The position numbers and the translations under genes are program-made. A stretch of 64,000 bases of DNA, taken from positions 23,089-87,088 of the forward strand of contig JASMBU010000006.1 of assembly GCA_030753675.1 (NCBI GenBank), read 5' to 3'. This document shows positions 31,491-39,684 of this stretch, in pieces. Numbering within the stretch: position 1 is the stretch's first letter; each line of letters starts with the position of its first letter. The notes under the pieces were generated by a model that worked only from the letters and a program-made list of their open reading frames with translations, did no database searches and was not told the DNA's origin. This DNA comes from Methylococcales bacterium (lineage in GTDB: Bacteria > Pseudomonadota > Gammaproteobacteria > Methylococcales > Methylomonadaceae).

Positions 31491-31496
31491 GGAAAC

Positions 31497-31539
31497 AAAA
31501 AACCGGTTAAAGGCCTTAAGTCTTTAACCGGTTTTTTTT
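31497..31539. terminator. Bidirectional terminator between the SpeE-like gene and fhcC
   Basis: A perfect 12-bp stem (AACCGGTTAAAG, 31501-31512, with CTTTAACCGGTT, 31522-31533) around a nine-base loop has an A-run to the left and a run of T to the right. It can end transcripts from both sides. Confidence 0.9.
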
Positions 31540-31581
31540 AGGGACTGAAAAATTATTTCTAGATCATACGGGTGACCACGA

Positions 31582-32385
31582 TCATTCCGAAAACAATAAA
31601 ATTTCACCCTTATTCATTTCCAGAGAATCACCACTCCAACTTTGATATTTACCATTCAGATAAGCATCATCAATCGTAAATCCTAACTTCTTTAAATAAA
31701 TTAGATATCGTTTTAAAAAGGTTGGCTTATAGGTGGTGTTATAGGTAAATGTAGGTAACAATTGTGCCGCTTGGGTTGAAAAAATAGTTCCACGAACCAT
31801 ACTGGCACCGGGTCGCTGGCCTAACTGCCCTAAGACCATAATCGTTCCGGCTTTCATATTGACACCGGTAAAATCACCGCTATTGCCACCAATAACAATT
31901 AATCCCCGCCTCATACCATTACCCACCTCATTCTTGGCATTGCCATGAATAATAATTTCACCGCCTTGAATACCTGTATCACTCCCTCGCACACCACTTC
32001 CAACTAAATGACCTGCATTGCCTTTAATAACGATACGACCGCCACTCATTTCCCGGCCGACCCAATCTTCAGCATTACCGGTAACCAGAATCTCACCGCC
32101 CGTCATTAAAGCACCTAAATGCGCGCCAACAGAGCCGTTAATTATAATTTTTCCCTGTGTCATTTCACTGCCAATCAATTTTACTTTTGATAAATCACCC
32201 TCAACTTTGATCGTATCTAACCCATCATCCGTTAGGGTAAAAAAATCAGTCAAGATACAAGCTTGATTACCGTGCATCACCGTCATAGCACCAATCGCAT
32301 CAAGACTATTTCCGATAAACTTATCAGGACAAATCACTTCAGTTTCTAAAGGGACACTCGGTAAGGTGTGTAATAATAACTTCAT
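31582..32385 (-). CDS. fhcC: Formyltransferase/hydrolase complex subunit C (FwdC/FmdC-like)
   Basis: FhcC is the structural subunit homologous to archaeal formylmethanofuran dehydrogenase subunit C, which binds the formyltransferase and the A subunit. The 267 residues are a right-handed beta-helix of GXGXG repeats: GEILVTGNAEDWVGREMSGG, RIVIKGNAGHLVGSGVRGS, GLIVIGGNSGDFTGVNMK and so on, spaced by about 19-20 residues. It is last in the fhcB-A-D-C unit, two bases after fhcD, and close to the usual length of about 270. Confidence 0.95.
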   Translation of the reverse strand: MKLLLHTLPSVPLETEVICPDKFIGNSLDAIGAMTVMHGNQACILTDFFTLTDDGLDTIKVEGDLSKVKLIGSEMTQGKIIINGSVGAHLGALMTGGEILVTGNAEDWVGREMSGGRIVIKGNAGHLVGSGVRGSDTGIQGGEIIIHGNAKNEVGNGMRRGLIVIGGNSGDFTGVNMKAGTIMVLGQLGQRPGASMVRGTIFSTQAAQLLPTFTYNTTYKPTFLKRYLIYLKKLGFTIDDAYLNGKYQSWSGDSLEMNKGEILLFSE

Positions 32386-32387
32386 AA

Positions 32388-33275
32388 CTAACCCCGTAGT
32401 AATTCATGTAATTGCAAATGATATTGACCTAAATTACCGCCATAATTCCCTGCGGTAATCTGCCTGATCCCCTCTCTGGCTGCAGCCATAATTCCTACTC
32501 GCATAGCCTCTTTAACGACGGATTCATCCAATCCGTCAATAACAATCTCCAACACACAAGTCACCTCTTCAGGCAACTCTGTATGCAGTGCCCGTCCTCG
32601 TAACGATGGACAATAAGCATCATTCGTAGAGGCCGGCAAAGCCTTATACTTTGATCCCGGCTTGCTACCACTACGCACCACGCCATCGGGAAAAGGTAAG
32701 ATAACACCCTGCATCTGCATGGCTTCAACAGCGGCTTCTACCGCCACCAATGTTATTTTTAGGTCCTCACCTAAAACAAGAAAGTTACCGCCGCCCACCG
32801 CTTTTTGAATACCAAAAGACTCATCAACAAAAAACTCACCTTCCATCACAGGAATCCGCCACAAGCGCTGATCCCCCAAGAGCTTACTGGACTGATAACC
32901 ATCCCCAAAATAACGTAATTTACCGCCCACATTAACGGTTTCCTCAACGTCTAACCCATTAAAACAGGCTGTTGTCGGACATGTCATCACACATTGACCG
33001 ACACGTTCAACCAAACGATTAGCCAGTCCTTTGGCACTCCCTGCAAACAACAAAATACTGACTCCAGGACGGCCGTCGAGTGTTTCATCTTCAGTTAATA
33101 ACCCCTCAATACCCGCCTCACATTTACAGCCAATAACCGATGTTGCAAAGCCGGTCATAGAACGCGCCGCTGCCATCGCCCATTTAGGTGTTTCTCCGGT
33201 CACAATAACTCGACTCCCCCACATCCCAAAGGCTTCTGCGAAGGTATCAATAATTTCCGTTGATTTAATTAGCAT
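32388..33275 (-). CDS. fhcD: Formylmethanofuran:tetrahydromethanopterin formyltransferase
   Basis: FhcD (Ftr-like) transfers the formyl group from N5-formyl-tetrahydromethanopterin to the methanofuran-type cofactor in formaldehyde oxidation. The 295 residues match bacterial and archaeal Ftr lengths. Recognised segments include TEIIDTFAEAFGMWGSRVIV, TSVIGCKCEAGIE, RVGQCVMTCPTTACFNGL and FPDGVVRSGSKPGSKYKALP. It sits 41 bases after fhcA and 2 bases before fhcC. Confidence 0.97.
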   Translation of the reverse strand: MLIKSTEIIDTFAEAFGMWGSRVIVTGETPKWAMAAARSMTGFATSVIGCKCEAGIEGLLTEDETLDGRPGVSILLFAGSAKGLANRLVERVGQCVMTCPTTACFNGLDVEETVNVGGKLRYFGDGYQSSKLLGDQRLWRIPVMEGEFFVDESFGIQKAVGGGNFLVLGEDLKITLVAVEAAVEAMQMQGVILPFPDGVVRSGSKPGSKYKALPASTNDAYCPSLRGRALHTELPEEVTCVLEIVIDGLDESVVKEAMRVGIMAAAREGIRQITAGNYGGNLGQYHLQLHELLRG

Positions 33276-33316
33276 ATCTATTAATAAATTTAAGGTTATT
33301 AAAACTTAAGTCATCT

Positions 33317-34963
33317 TTAACTTAAAGATTTTGTCGGCACCACTTCTCCGTCATGAACATAACTGTCATCAACCGGATAGTTTTCAAATTGAATCGTGTA
33401 ATAATCTTCAAAGAAAGGTTTTATTTTTTGAGTAATTGCACGGTCGTATTCCGGTTCAACATGCAAAATACGCCCTTGATAATCGGAACAAAACTCATAA
33501 TCTTTAATAAAGAATCGACCACTCTTGATGACATAACGTGCCGCATTAAACATGGCTTCTTTATCTTCTTGGTCATCATAAAGAGTAATATCAGCATCCC
33601 CCCCAACACCTAAATGGCCTTTATTATCCAACCCTAATAATTTAGCCGGTGCGGCGCGTGAAATAATTGCAATCTCATACATTGACATTTCACGTTCTAA
33701 ATCTAATAAACTGGTACTGTTAATTGCTTTTTGATTAGCCAAAGCGGCCTGTTCTTTCCTGAATTGTTTATCCATCAATAAGCGTATCAATTTTGGATAA
33801 TTCATAAACGACCCCCCATTCGGGTGATCGGTGGATAAAACCATTCGCCAAGGATCTTTTGCCATTAAAAAAAGTTCTAAGCCAATCGCCCACTGTAAAG
33901 CATGAGTATAAATGTGTTCCTGGTAAGAAAAGGGTAAAATCCCACACCCGCTTTCACACTCAGTATCAGCATTAATCCATTTTTTATTAGTCATATTCCG
34001 AAGTTGCCAGGTTAACGGTGCATCCCCGGTCATGATCGTTGCATCACCAAACATCACCTGACCGACATCAGCACTGACATTGGGGTTGTTATTAATAAAA
34101 TCTGAAATTTCTTTCGCCTTAGAAGTCGGATTCTTACCGACCTCACCGCCATAACTGTGAAACTGAATATGGGTAATATGAACACGACGCCCTTCCGCTG
34201 TTTTCATCGTTTCAATAGTCGTTGTATAATTTCCGCTATGCCCTAAATTATTACAGTGAATATGCGCAGGATGCGGTAACCCTAAATCATTCGTCGTATC
34301 AATCAGGGCCTTAATGATCTTTCTAGGTGTTAAATCAAAACCGCGAATTTGCTCATCTAAATTATGAACATTAGAATTTCTATTGCCTTTCCAAGGTTCA
34401 TCCCCACCAGGATTAACCAATTTAACCCCATAGCCTTTCGCCGCATTTAACCACCAAGCAACAGCCTCTTTAAATTCTGCCATGCGGCCTTTTTCAAGTA
34501 ATTGATTGAGGCAAACATTATTTGCCAACAAGATATAAAAACCTTTATCAATCACCGGTGTGTCATGTAATTCCTCAATGGTGTGCCGGGCACCTAACGG
34601 AGGAACAGCCGCTTCCATTGCTGTGGTATAGCCCAAAGTTGCATAACGGTAACCGGTCGTAAATGTGGATGGGACACTGCCTCCAGTACCAGAGCGCAAT
34701 TCATTCACCCGTGGTGAAACATCATGACGCTTACTTTCAGGTTGAAACTTCCGCGCCATGTTCACTTTATGACCCGCAATATGGCAATGAATATCTACCC
34801 CGCCCGGTAATACCACCATTCCATGGGCATCAATGCAAGGGCTGTCATCGGGCACCGAATCAACAATCTTGCCATCTTTAACACAAATATCCTTAATTTC
34901 ACCATCAATCCCATTAAGCGGATCGTAGACTTTTCCATTTTTTATTCGAATTGCGGATGACAT
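33317..34963 (-). CDS. fhcA: Formyltransferase/hydrolase complex subunit A (amidohydrolase)
   Basis: FhcA hydrolyses formyl-methanofuran to formate at a binuclear zinc site; in archaea FwdA passes that formate to the B subunit. I choose the ATG at 34963, five bases after AAGGTGG, giving 548 residues; a GTG at 34972 overlaps that ribosome site. Amidohydrolase metal motifs are visible: GGVDIHCHIAGHKVN, the lysine of KGYGVKLVNPGGDEPW, PAHIHCNNLGHSGNY, ITHIQFHSYGGEVG and STDHPNGGSF. It lies between fhcB and fhcD. Confidence 0.97.
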   Translation of the reverse strand: MSSAIRIKNGKVYDPLNGIDGEIKDICVKDGKIVDSVPDDSPCIDAHGMVVLPGGVDIHCHIAGHKVNMARKFQPESKRHDVSPRVNELRSGTGGSVPSTFTTGYRYATLGYTTAMEAAVPPLGARHTIEELHDTPVIDKGFYILLANNVCLNQLLEKGRMAEFKEAVAWWLNAAKGYGVKLVNPGGDEPWKGNRNSNVHNLDEQIRGFDLTPRKIIKALIDTTNDLGLPHPAHIHCNNLGHSGNYTTTIETMKTAEGRRVHITHIQFHSYGGEVGKNPTSKAKEISDFINNNPNVSADVGQVMFGDATIMTGDAPLTWQLRNMTNKKWINADTECESGCGILPFSYQEHIYTHALQWAIGLELFLMAKDPWRMVLSTDHPNGGSFMNYPKLIRLLMDKQFRKEQAALANQKAINSTSLLDLEREMSMYEIAIISRAAPAKLLGLDNKGHLGVGGDADITLYDDQEDKEAMFNAARYVIKSGRFFIKDYEFCSDYQGRILHVEPEYDRAITQKIKPFFEDYYTIQFENYPVDDSYVHDGEVVPTKSLS

Positions 34964-34993
34964 TTTTTCCACCTTATAGACAAATTTTTATGG

Positions 34994-36328
34994 CTATGCT
35001 GCTGCCGGTTTATGGTTTGGGGTTATTCCTCTTAACTCACAAATGCGTTCTTTTATCGCACGCAAAACTACTTCATCACTCGGGAATGGCGAATCAAAAG
35101 CAGGCCGGAGTGATAAAGGAACATTGTCCATACGATAAACTGTACCCGGCACATTAATTCCATAAGTCGCCGTGGTAAAGGCAACCTTGGCATGCTGGCT
35201 AGTCACCGTTGGCTTAGGATCTAAGGTAATAACCGGAATTAATTTGATATGCTCAATGGCTTTTGCAGAAAAGTTTGAACCCGGGTCACTGGCAATAACA
35301 CACAATGCATCGGCCTCTCCACGGCCTAAAACATCAGCGGTGGTAAATTCACCGGGGTTAAAGCGCGGATACCCCCGATTAAAATTAACCCCAAAATTAT
35401 ACCCTGTCTGCCAAGCAACGACATTATCAGCTCCCGTGACGTTGCCATGCCCACGCGTAGGCATAGATACAAAATGGGTAAAGTCATTTAAATCAGTTAC
35501 TAATTGTAATAACGCCCCGACATTAAAATGTCGCCCCCGTGTCATCGTGAGACCCATCCCAAAGAACAAGACACCAAACTGACAGTCCTTCATTTGCTGG
35601 ACTAAGGCTTCTAATCGATCCAAACTGATACCGGTTCGCTCTTCAACCGTCCGGTCAAGTGCCCGACCTTTTACCAGAGCGCGCATTGCCCACAATAATT
35701 CAAAATCACTACCCGGTTTTATTTGCAGGAAAATGTCTGCAATCAACGAACTTTGTGTTGGCCGAATATCCACCATTGCAATGGTTCGGTCCTCTTTACC
35801 GTTTGGCATCCAGGGGCTTTTAGGATTAACCGCATAACGCTCAAAATGCCGAGGATGAGCCTCCGCTGGATTCCCGCCCCAATACATGACAAAATCAGCT
35901 CTATTCTTGATTTCACCCAAACTTGCCGTACTTTCACCGACCCCTTGAAAAGCCATTCCCGTAGGGCCATGACAGACCGAGGTTGTGGTATCGATGTTGC
36001 CGTTAAGATAATCAGCAATGGCAACCGCTTGTTTTTGCGCCTCACAGGTTGTATCGCTTAACCCATAAATAGTCGGAAATTTTGCATTCGCAAGAACCTC
36101 TGCAGCCGCATAAACGGCCTCTTCAAGACTGGCTTCTTTACCATCAATCAATGCGACCGGAAAATCCTCGACTTTGTGCTCTAAAAACCATGATTTCCCA
36201 AGCACGCAGGCATTCTTCGCTTGGGTAATATGTTTACCACCCGAATCAACAGTCAATTCAATATCGTCACAAACACAGCCGCAAAACGTACAAATTGCAT
36301 TTTCTATAACTTTAGAAGAACCACTCAT
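34994..36328 (-). CDS. fhcB: Formylmethanofuran dehydrogenase subunit B-like (FhcB), redox residues retained
   Basis: The 444 residues (ATG 36328; a GTG three codons earlier is possible) resemble archaeal FwdB/FmdB along the whole length. The N-terminus has CTFCGCVCDD plus a later Cys in ACVLGKSW, i.e. Cys13, Cys16, Cys20 and Cys41, as expected for a [4Fe-4S] cluster. SVCHGPTG holds Cys119-His120, the position of the metal ligand and the active-site His of the archaeal enzyme. FFGMGLTMTRGRH and PTRGHGNVTG (Arg292) follow. Bacterial FhcB of alphaproteobacterial methylotrophs is described as redox-inactive, so this conservation is unusual. It is first in the leftward fhc unit, divergent from the FwdD-flavoprotein fusion. 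Confidence 0.93.
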   Translation of the reverse strand: MSGSSKVIENAICTFCGCVCDDIELTVDSGGKHITQAKNACVLGKSWFLEHKVEDFPVALIDGKEASLEEAVYAAAEVLANAKFPTIYGLSDTTCEAQKQAVAIADYLNGNIDTTTSVCHGPTGMAFQGVGESTASLGEIKNRADFVMYWGGNPAEAHPRHFERYAVNPKSPWMPNGKEDRTIAMVDIRPTQSSLIADIFLQIKPGSDFELLWAMRALVKGRALDRTVEERTGISLDRLEALVQQMKDCQFGVLFFGMGLTMTRGRHFNVGALLQLVTDLNDFTHFVSMPTRGHGNVTGADNVVAWQTGYNFGVNFNRGYPRFNPGEFTTADVLGRGEADALCVIASDPGSNFSAKAIEHIKLIPVITLDPKPTVTSQHAKVAFTTATYGINVPGTVYRMDNVPLSLRPAFDSPFPSDEVVLRAIKERICELRGITPNHKPAAA

Positions 36329-36608
36329 CACCCTCACCTAGTCCTATTTTATCCAATACCCCTGACAAAACCCAAGCAATCCAGGTTTTATTGATTTATT
36401 CTTAACTCAATTAATCTTAATTTACCTACCAACCATCCATCTGCCGAAAAATTCAAACCTGATACTACCTTATCAAGAAAGAGAAATGAAGTAAGAAGTT
36501 CTATCTCTTTATAATATTTAATTTGAATTATCTTATCGGTTTACCTTATGCTAAGACCCGAAAAGTTTTCTTTAATGACAATTAATAAATAATATCTGGA
36601 GTGAAATT
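36329..36608. promoter_or_regulatory. Divergent control region between fhcB and the FwdD-CysJ fusion
   Basis: This 280-base AT-rich gap must hold the promoters of both the fhc unit and the fusion gene. A possible sigma70 promoter for the fusion is TTGAAT (36523-36528) with TATGCT (36547-36552), 18 bases apart, but both boxes are imperfect. No comparable pair was found for fhcB. No operator repeat is obvious. Confidence 0.4.
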
Positions 36609-38813
36609 ATGGCTGAAACCATGATCCTGATTCCCGTTCGTACCAGCCGGCAAGGTACATCGTTGAATGCAGGAAAATTAAAAGATAACTACCGTGATGA
36701 AACATCAACGATAGAAATTCATGGCGAAGACATGACAAGACTGGGGTTAACCAAAGGTGACCGCGTCAGAATGATCTCCATTCATGGGGCTTGTGCCGAA
36801 GTCACCTGTAAAGCACAGAAAGGAGCAGATGCCGTTCCAGGACTGATCTTCATGGCTTATGGACCCACATCAAGCTTATTTATGGAGGCAGATACCGCAG
36901 GAACTGGTATGCCTTTATCAAAGCAACTGGAAATCACGCTAGAAGGGCCCTTAGCACCTGATGGCTCTGTTATTCCCGCTCAACCCAACCTAACTGGCAT
37001 AACCAGTAATTTAGCTGCTAGCCCACTGTCCGTTGACCAAGTCGGCTTTCTTAACGCCTTATCAGGCAGTCAATTCAGTCCTGCTCAAGCCTTATGGCTC
37101 AGCGGTTACTTTGCCGCTTTAAGTGGTTCCGGATTAGCGCCTGGCGACTTTACCGGCTCAACCCAAACCAACAATACCGCACAACTGCCTTTACTCACTA
37201 TCCTGTTCGGTTCTGAAACCGGTAACGGTGAACATTTAGCAGAAGACCTACTGGAACAAGCCAAAGCCAAAGGGTTTAATGTCCAAATACAAGACATGAT
37301 GGACTATGACGTTGCTAATTTACCCGATGAACAATACCTATTAGTCATTGTCAGCACCCAAGGCGAAGGCGATCCACCATTAACAGCGGGTAAATTACAC
37401 AACTATTTCAAAAATGATGAAGCGCCTGAACTAACACAATTAAAGTTTGCCGTTTTTGCTTTAGGCGATAGCAGTTATGAATTTTACTGCCAAACAGGGA
37501 AAGACTTCGATGACTTTTTGGCCAAAACCGGCGCCACACGACTATTGGATCGCGTTGATGCCGATATTGATTTTGAAGAACCTGCTGAAGCTTGGATAGA
37601 TGATGTTTTAGCACTTTATCAAACTGTAGCAGAAAAAGCCGGCGGCGCTGTTTCTAACCGTGATACCGAAAAAACTACCTCTAAAAAATCAACCTATTCC
37701 AAAACAAACCCCTTTATGGCACCAATGCTTAACGTTGTTAACCTTAATGGCGAAGGTTCAATTAAGGAAACCTGTCATATTGGAATAGACCTGACAGGTT
37801 CAGAGCTAAGCTATGAGCCTGGTGATGCTTTAGGCGTTTATCCACTCAATGACAGCCGTTATGTCGAGCAACTATTAAACACACTTAATATGACTGGTGA
37901 CGAAATCGTAACCCTTGGAAAAGAGGAATTACCGCTCAAACAAGCTTTTCAAGAAAGGCTTGATATCACGGCGCTTAGCCGCGTCAACATGGAGAAATTT
38001 GCTGACTTAACCGCCAGCGATGCACTCAAAAAATTATTAGCTAAAGACAACAGTGAACAATTCAAAGACTATATCTGGGGCCGACAAATACTGGATCTGG
38101 TTGAAGACTACACTAGCGAAAACTATAGCGCCCAAAACTTTATCACTATTTTAAGACGCATTCCTGCCAGGCTTTATTCTATAGCCTCCAGCATCAAGGC
38201 CCACCCTGAAGAAGTTCAGTTACTAGTTGGTTCTGTACGCTACAACAGCTTCGAACGCGACCGTGAAGGGGTCTGCTCAACGTTTTTAAATGGCCGGGTG
38301 ACGCCCCCTGAAACATTAGCTGTTTATGTCCATGCCAACAAAAACTTCAGTTTACCTAAGGACTCTAATACGCCCGTGATTATGGTCGGCCCCGGAACCG
38401 GGCTAGCACCTTTCCGTTCATTCCTTGAAGAACGAAAAGCCACCGGTGCAAGTGGTCCCAACTGGCTGTTTTTTGGTGACCAACACCAAGCCTGTGATTA
38501 TCTCTATGGCGATGAGCTTGACCAAATGAAAAGTGATGGTCTGTTAACCAATTTAGACCTTGCTTTCTCAAGAGACCAAGAAGAAAAAATTTACGTCCAG
38601 ACGCGAATCCTTGCTCGCTCAAAAGAAATCTACGAGTGGCTGGAAAAAGGAGCCTACTTTTATATTTGTGGTGATGCGGAACGAATGGCCAAAGACGTAC
38701 ACAAAGCACTCATAGAATCTGTCAAAATTGAGGCGGGTATTGATGAACAGGCCGCTGAAAGCTATATCGATAAGTTGCTTGAAAGCCGGCGCTATCAACG
38801 TGATGTATATTAA
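36609..38813 (+). CDS. FwdD-like molybdopterin-binding domain fused to a CysJ-type diflavin reductase
   Basis: Residues 1-115 match the pattern of formylmethanofuran dehydrogenase subunit D, the molybdopterin-dinucleotide-binding domain that completes the active site of FwdB: GTSLNAGKLKDNYRD, EDMTRLGLTKGDRVRMISIHG, then GLIFMAYGPTSSL and TAGTGMPLSKQLEITLEG. From about residue 125 the protein is a whole CysJ-like reductase of 610 residues: N-terminal PLSVDQVGFLNALSGSQFSP, FMN loop FGSETGNGEHLAE (200-212), FAD motif RLYSIASS (521-528), NADPH loop VGPGTGLAPFRSFLEERKA (593-611) and the terminal RRYQRDVY. No cysI gene is adjacent, whereas fhcBADC is. A link between Fhc and NADP(H) is therefore more plausible than sulfite reduction. 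GGAG precedes the ATG. Confidence 0.88.
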   Translation: MAETMILIPVRTSRQGTSLNAGKLKDNYRDETSTIEIHGEDMTRLGLTKGDRVRMISIHGACAEVTCKAQKGADAVPGLIFMAYGPTSSLFMEADTAGTGMPLSKQLEITLEGPLAPDGSVIPAQPNLTGITSNLAASPLSVDQVGFLNALSGSQFSPAQALWLSGYFAALSGSGLAPGDFTGSTQTNNTAQLPLLTILFGSETGNGEHLAEDLLEQAKAKGFNVQIQDMMDYDVANLPDEQYLLVIVSTQGEGDPPLTAGKLHNYFKNDEAPELTQLKFAVFALGDSSYEFYCQTGKDFDDFLAKTGATRLLDRVDADIDFEEPAEAWIDDVLALYQTVAEKAGGAVSNRDTEKTTSKKSTYSKTNPFMAPMLNVVNLNGEGSIKETCHIGIDLTGSELSYEPGDALGVYPLNDSRYVEQLLNTLNMTGDEIVTLGKEELPLKQAFQERLDITALSRVNMEKFADLTASDALKKLLAKDNSEQFKDYIWGRQILDLVEDYTSENYSAQNFITILRRIPARLYSIASSIKAHPEEVQLLVGSVRYNSFERDREGVCSTFLNGRVTPPETLAVYVHANKNFSLPKDSNTPVIMVGPGTGLAPFRSFLEERKATGASGPNWLFFGDQHQACDYLYGDELDQMKSDGLLTNLDLAFSRDQEEKIYVQTRILARSKEIYEWLEKGAYFYICGDAERMAKDVHKALIESVKIEAGIDEQAAESYIDKLLESRRYQRDVY

Positions 38814-38828
38814 AAATCACGTTGATAG
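38792..38828. other. Perfect 13-bp hairpin enclosing the fusion gene's stop codon
   Basis: CTATCAACGTGAT (38792-38804), the codons for the last residues, pairs exactly with ATCACGTTGATAG (38816-38828). The 11-base loop contains the TAA stop codon. No T-run follows, so it is not a typical terminator. A further GTTGATAG copy lies at 38842-38849. Confidence 0.65.
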
Positions 38829-38935
38829 TCAACTTCATCCTGTTGATAGGATTATGTTGGCAACAAGAATCAGGTAAAATAAGATGTTAATTGTTAAATT
38901 TACCAAATCCTTTAACTAAATATTTTACTGTTATT

Positions 38936-39667
38936 ATGTTTTTGAAAAAATTCTATTCTAGATCCAACCCAGCCATCCAGATTACGGCAGAGCAAGCGAG
39001 CCGATTCGCTAAAGAAATCGCCGGTGACTTCAATCCCCTACACGACCCTGATTCAAGACGCTTCTGCGTTCCGGGCGACTTATTGTTTGCACTGGTTTTA
39101 GAAAAATACGGCTTAAGTACGGATATGAACTTTACCTTTTCTAACATGGTCGGTCATGGTGTTAACCTTATCTTTCCCGATCAAAACAGTAACTCGATTG
39201 ACATCCATGATGACAAATCAAATACCTATTTAACTGTGGGTCATGACGGCCAAAACACCTCGGACAAATCACAGGTAGAAAACTTCATCAAGAATTATGT
39301 CGCGTTTTCAGGCCTTAATTTCCCCCATGTTCTGGTTCCCCTCATGGCTGAACAAAAGACCATGATCAATACTAATCGCCCTTTAGTCATCTACGAGAGC
39401 ATGTCATTCAAATTAAACCACCTTGATTTCACTGATCACCAGATCGTACCTGCCGATAATACCTTAGAAGTCAATGGTCGCCGCGGAGAGGCCCATCTAC
39501 ACTTTGATATTTTATCCGATGACGGTCAAATTGGACACGGTTTTAAAAAAATCCTGATCAGTGGTATTAAAGACTATGACCATGATGTCATTCATGCCTT
39601 TACTGAGAACTATCTCGCCCATAAACACACGTATCAGCAACAAATACTTGAATCAGTATCTTCCTAA
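38936..39667 (+). CDS. DUF3581 family protein
   Basis: From the ATG at 38936 (MFLKKFYSRSNP) the protein has 243 residues; a TTG start at 38891 would add 15 with no family likeness. The conserved N-terminal block ITAEQASRFAKEIAGDFNPL with HDPDSRRFCVPGDLLFALVL is typical of DUF3581 and recalls the hot-dog-fold acyl-thioester dehydratases (AGDFNPLH corresponds to their catalytic Asp/His motif). The rest is soluble with no membrane segment. An acyl-binding role is a guess from the fold; the gene lies directly before lpxD. Confidence 0.75.
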   Translation: MFLKKFYSRSNPAIQITAEQASRFAKEIAGDFNPLHDPDSRRFCVPGDLLFALVLEKYGLSTDMNFTFSNMVGHGVNLIFPDQNSNSIDIHDDKSNTYLTVGHDGQNTSDKSQVENFIKNYVAFSGLNFPHVLVPLMAEQKTMINTNRPLVIYESMSFKLNHLDFTDHQIVPADNTLEVNGRRGEAHLHFDILSDDGQIGHGFKKILISGIKDYDHDVIHAFTENYLAHKHTYQQQILESVSS

Positions 39668-39684
39668 ACTAAAAACTAATAACG

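Noticed and set aside
35172..35582. A 136-codon plus-strand frame inside fhcB
   Set aside because: It is the shadow of fhcB on the opposite strand; the FhcB motifs are clear and the plus-strand product resembles nothing.
36609..38813. Plain annotation as sulfite reductase flavoprotein CysJ
   Set aside because: The ~115-residue FwdD-like N-terminus is not part of CysJ, no cysI is adjacent, and the neighbours are fhc genes. Sulfite reduction stays possible but is not the best reading.
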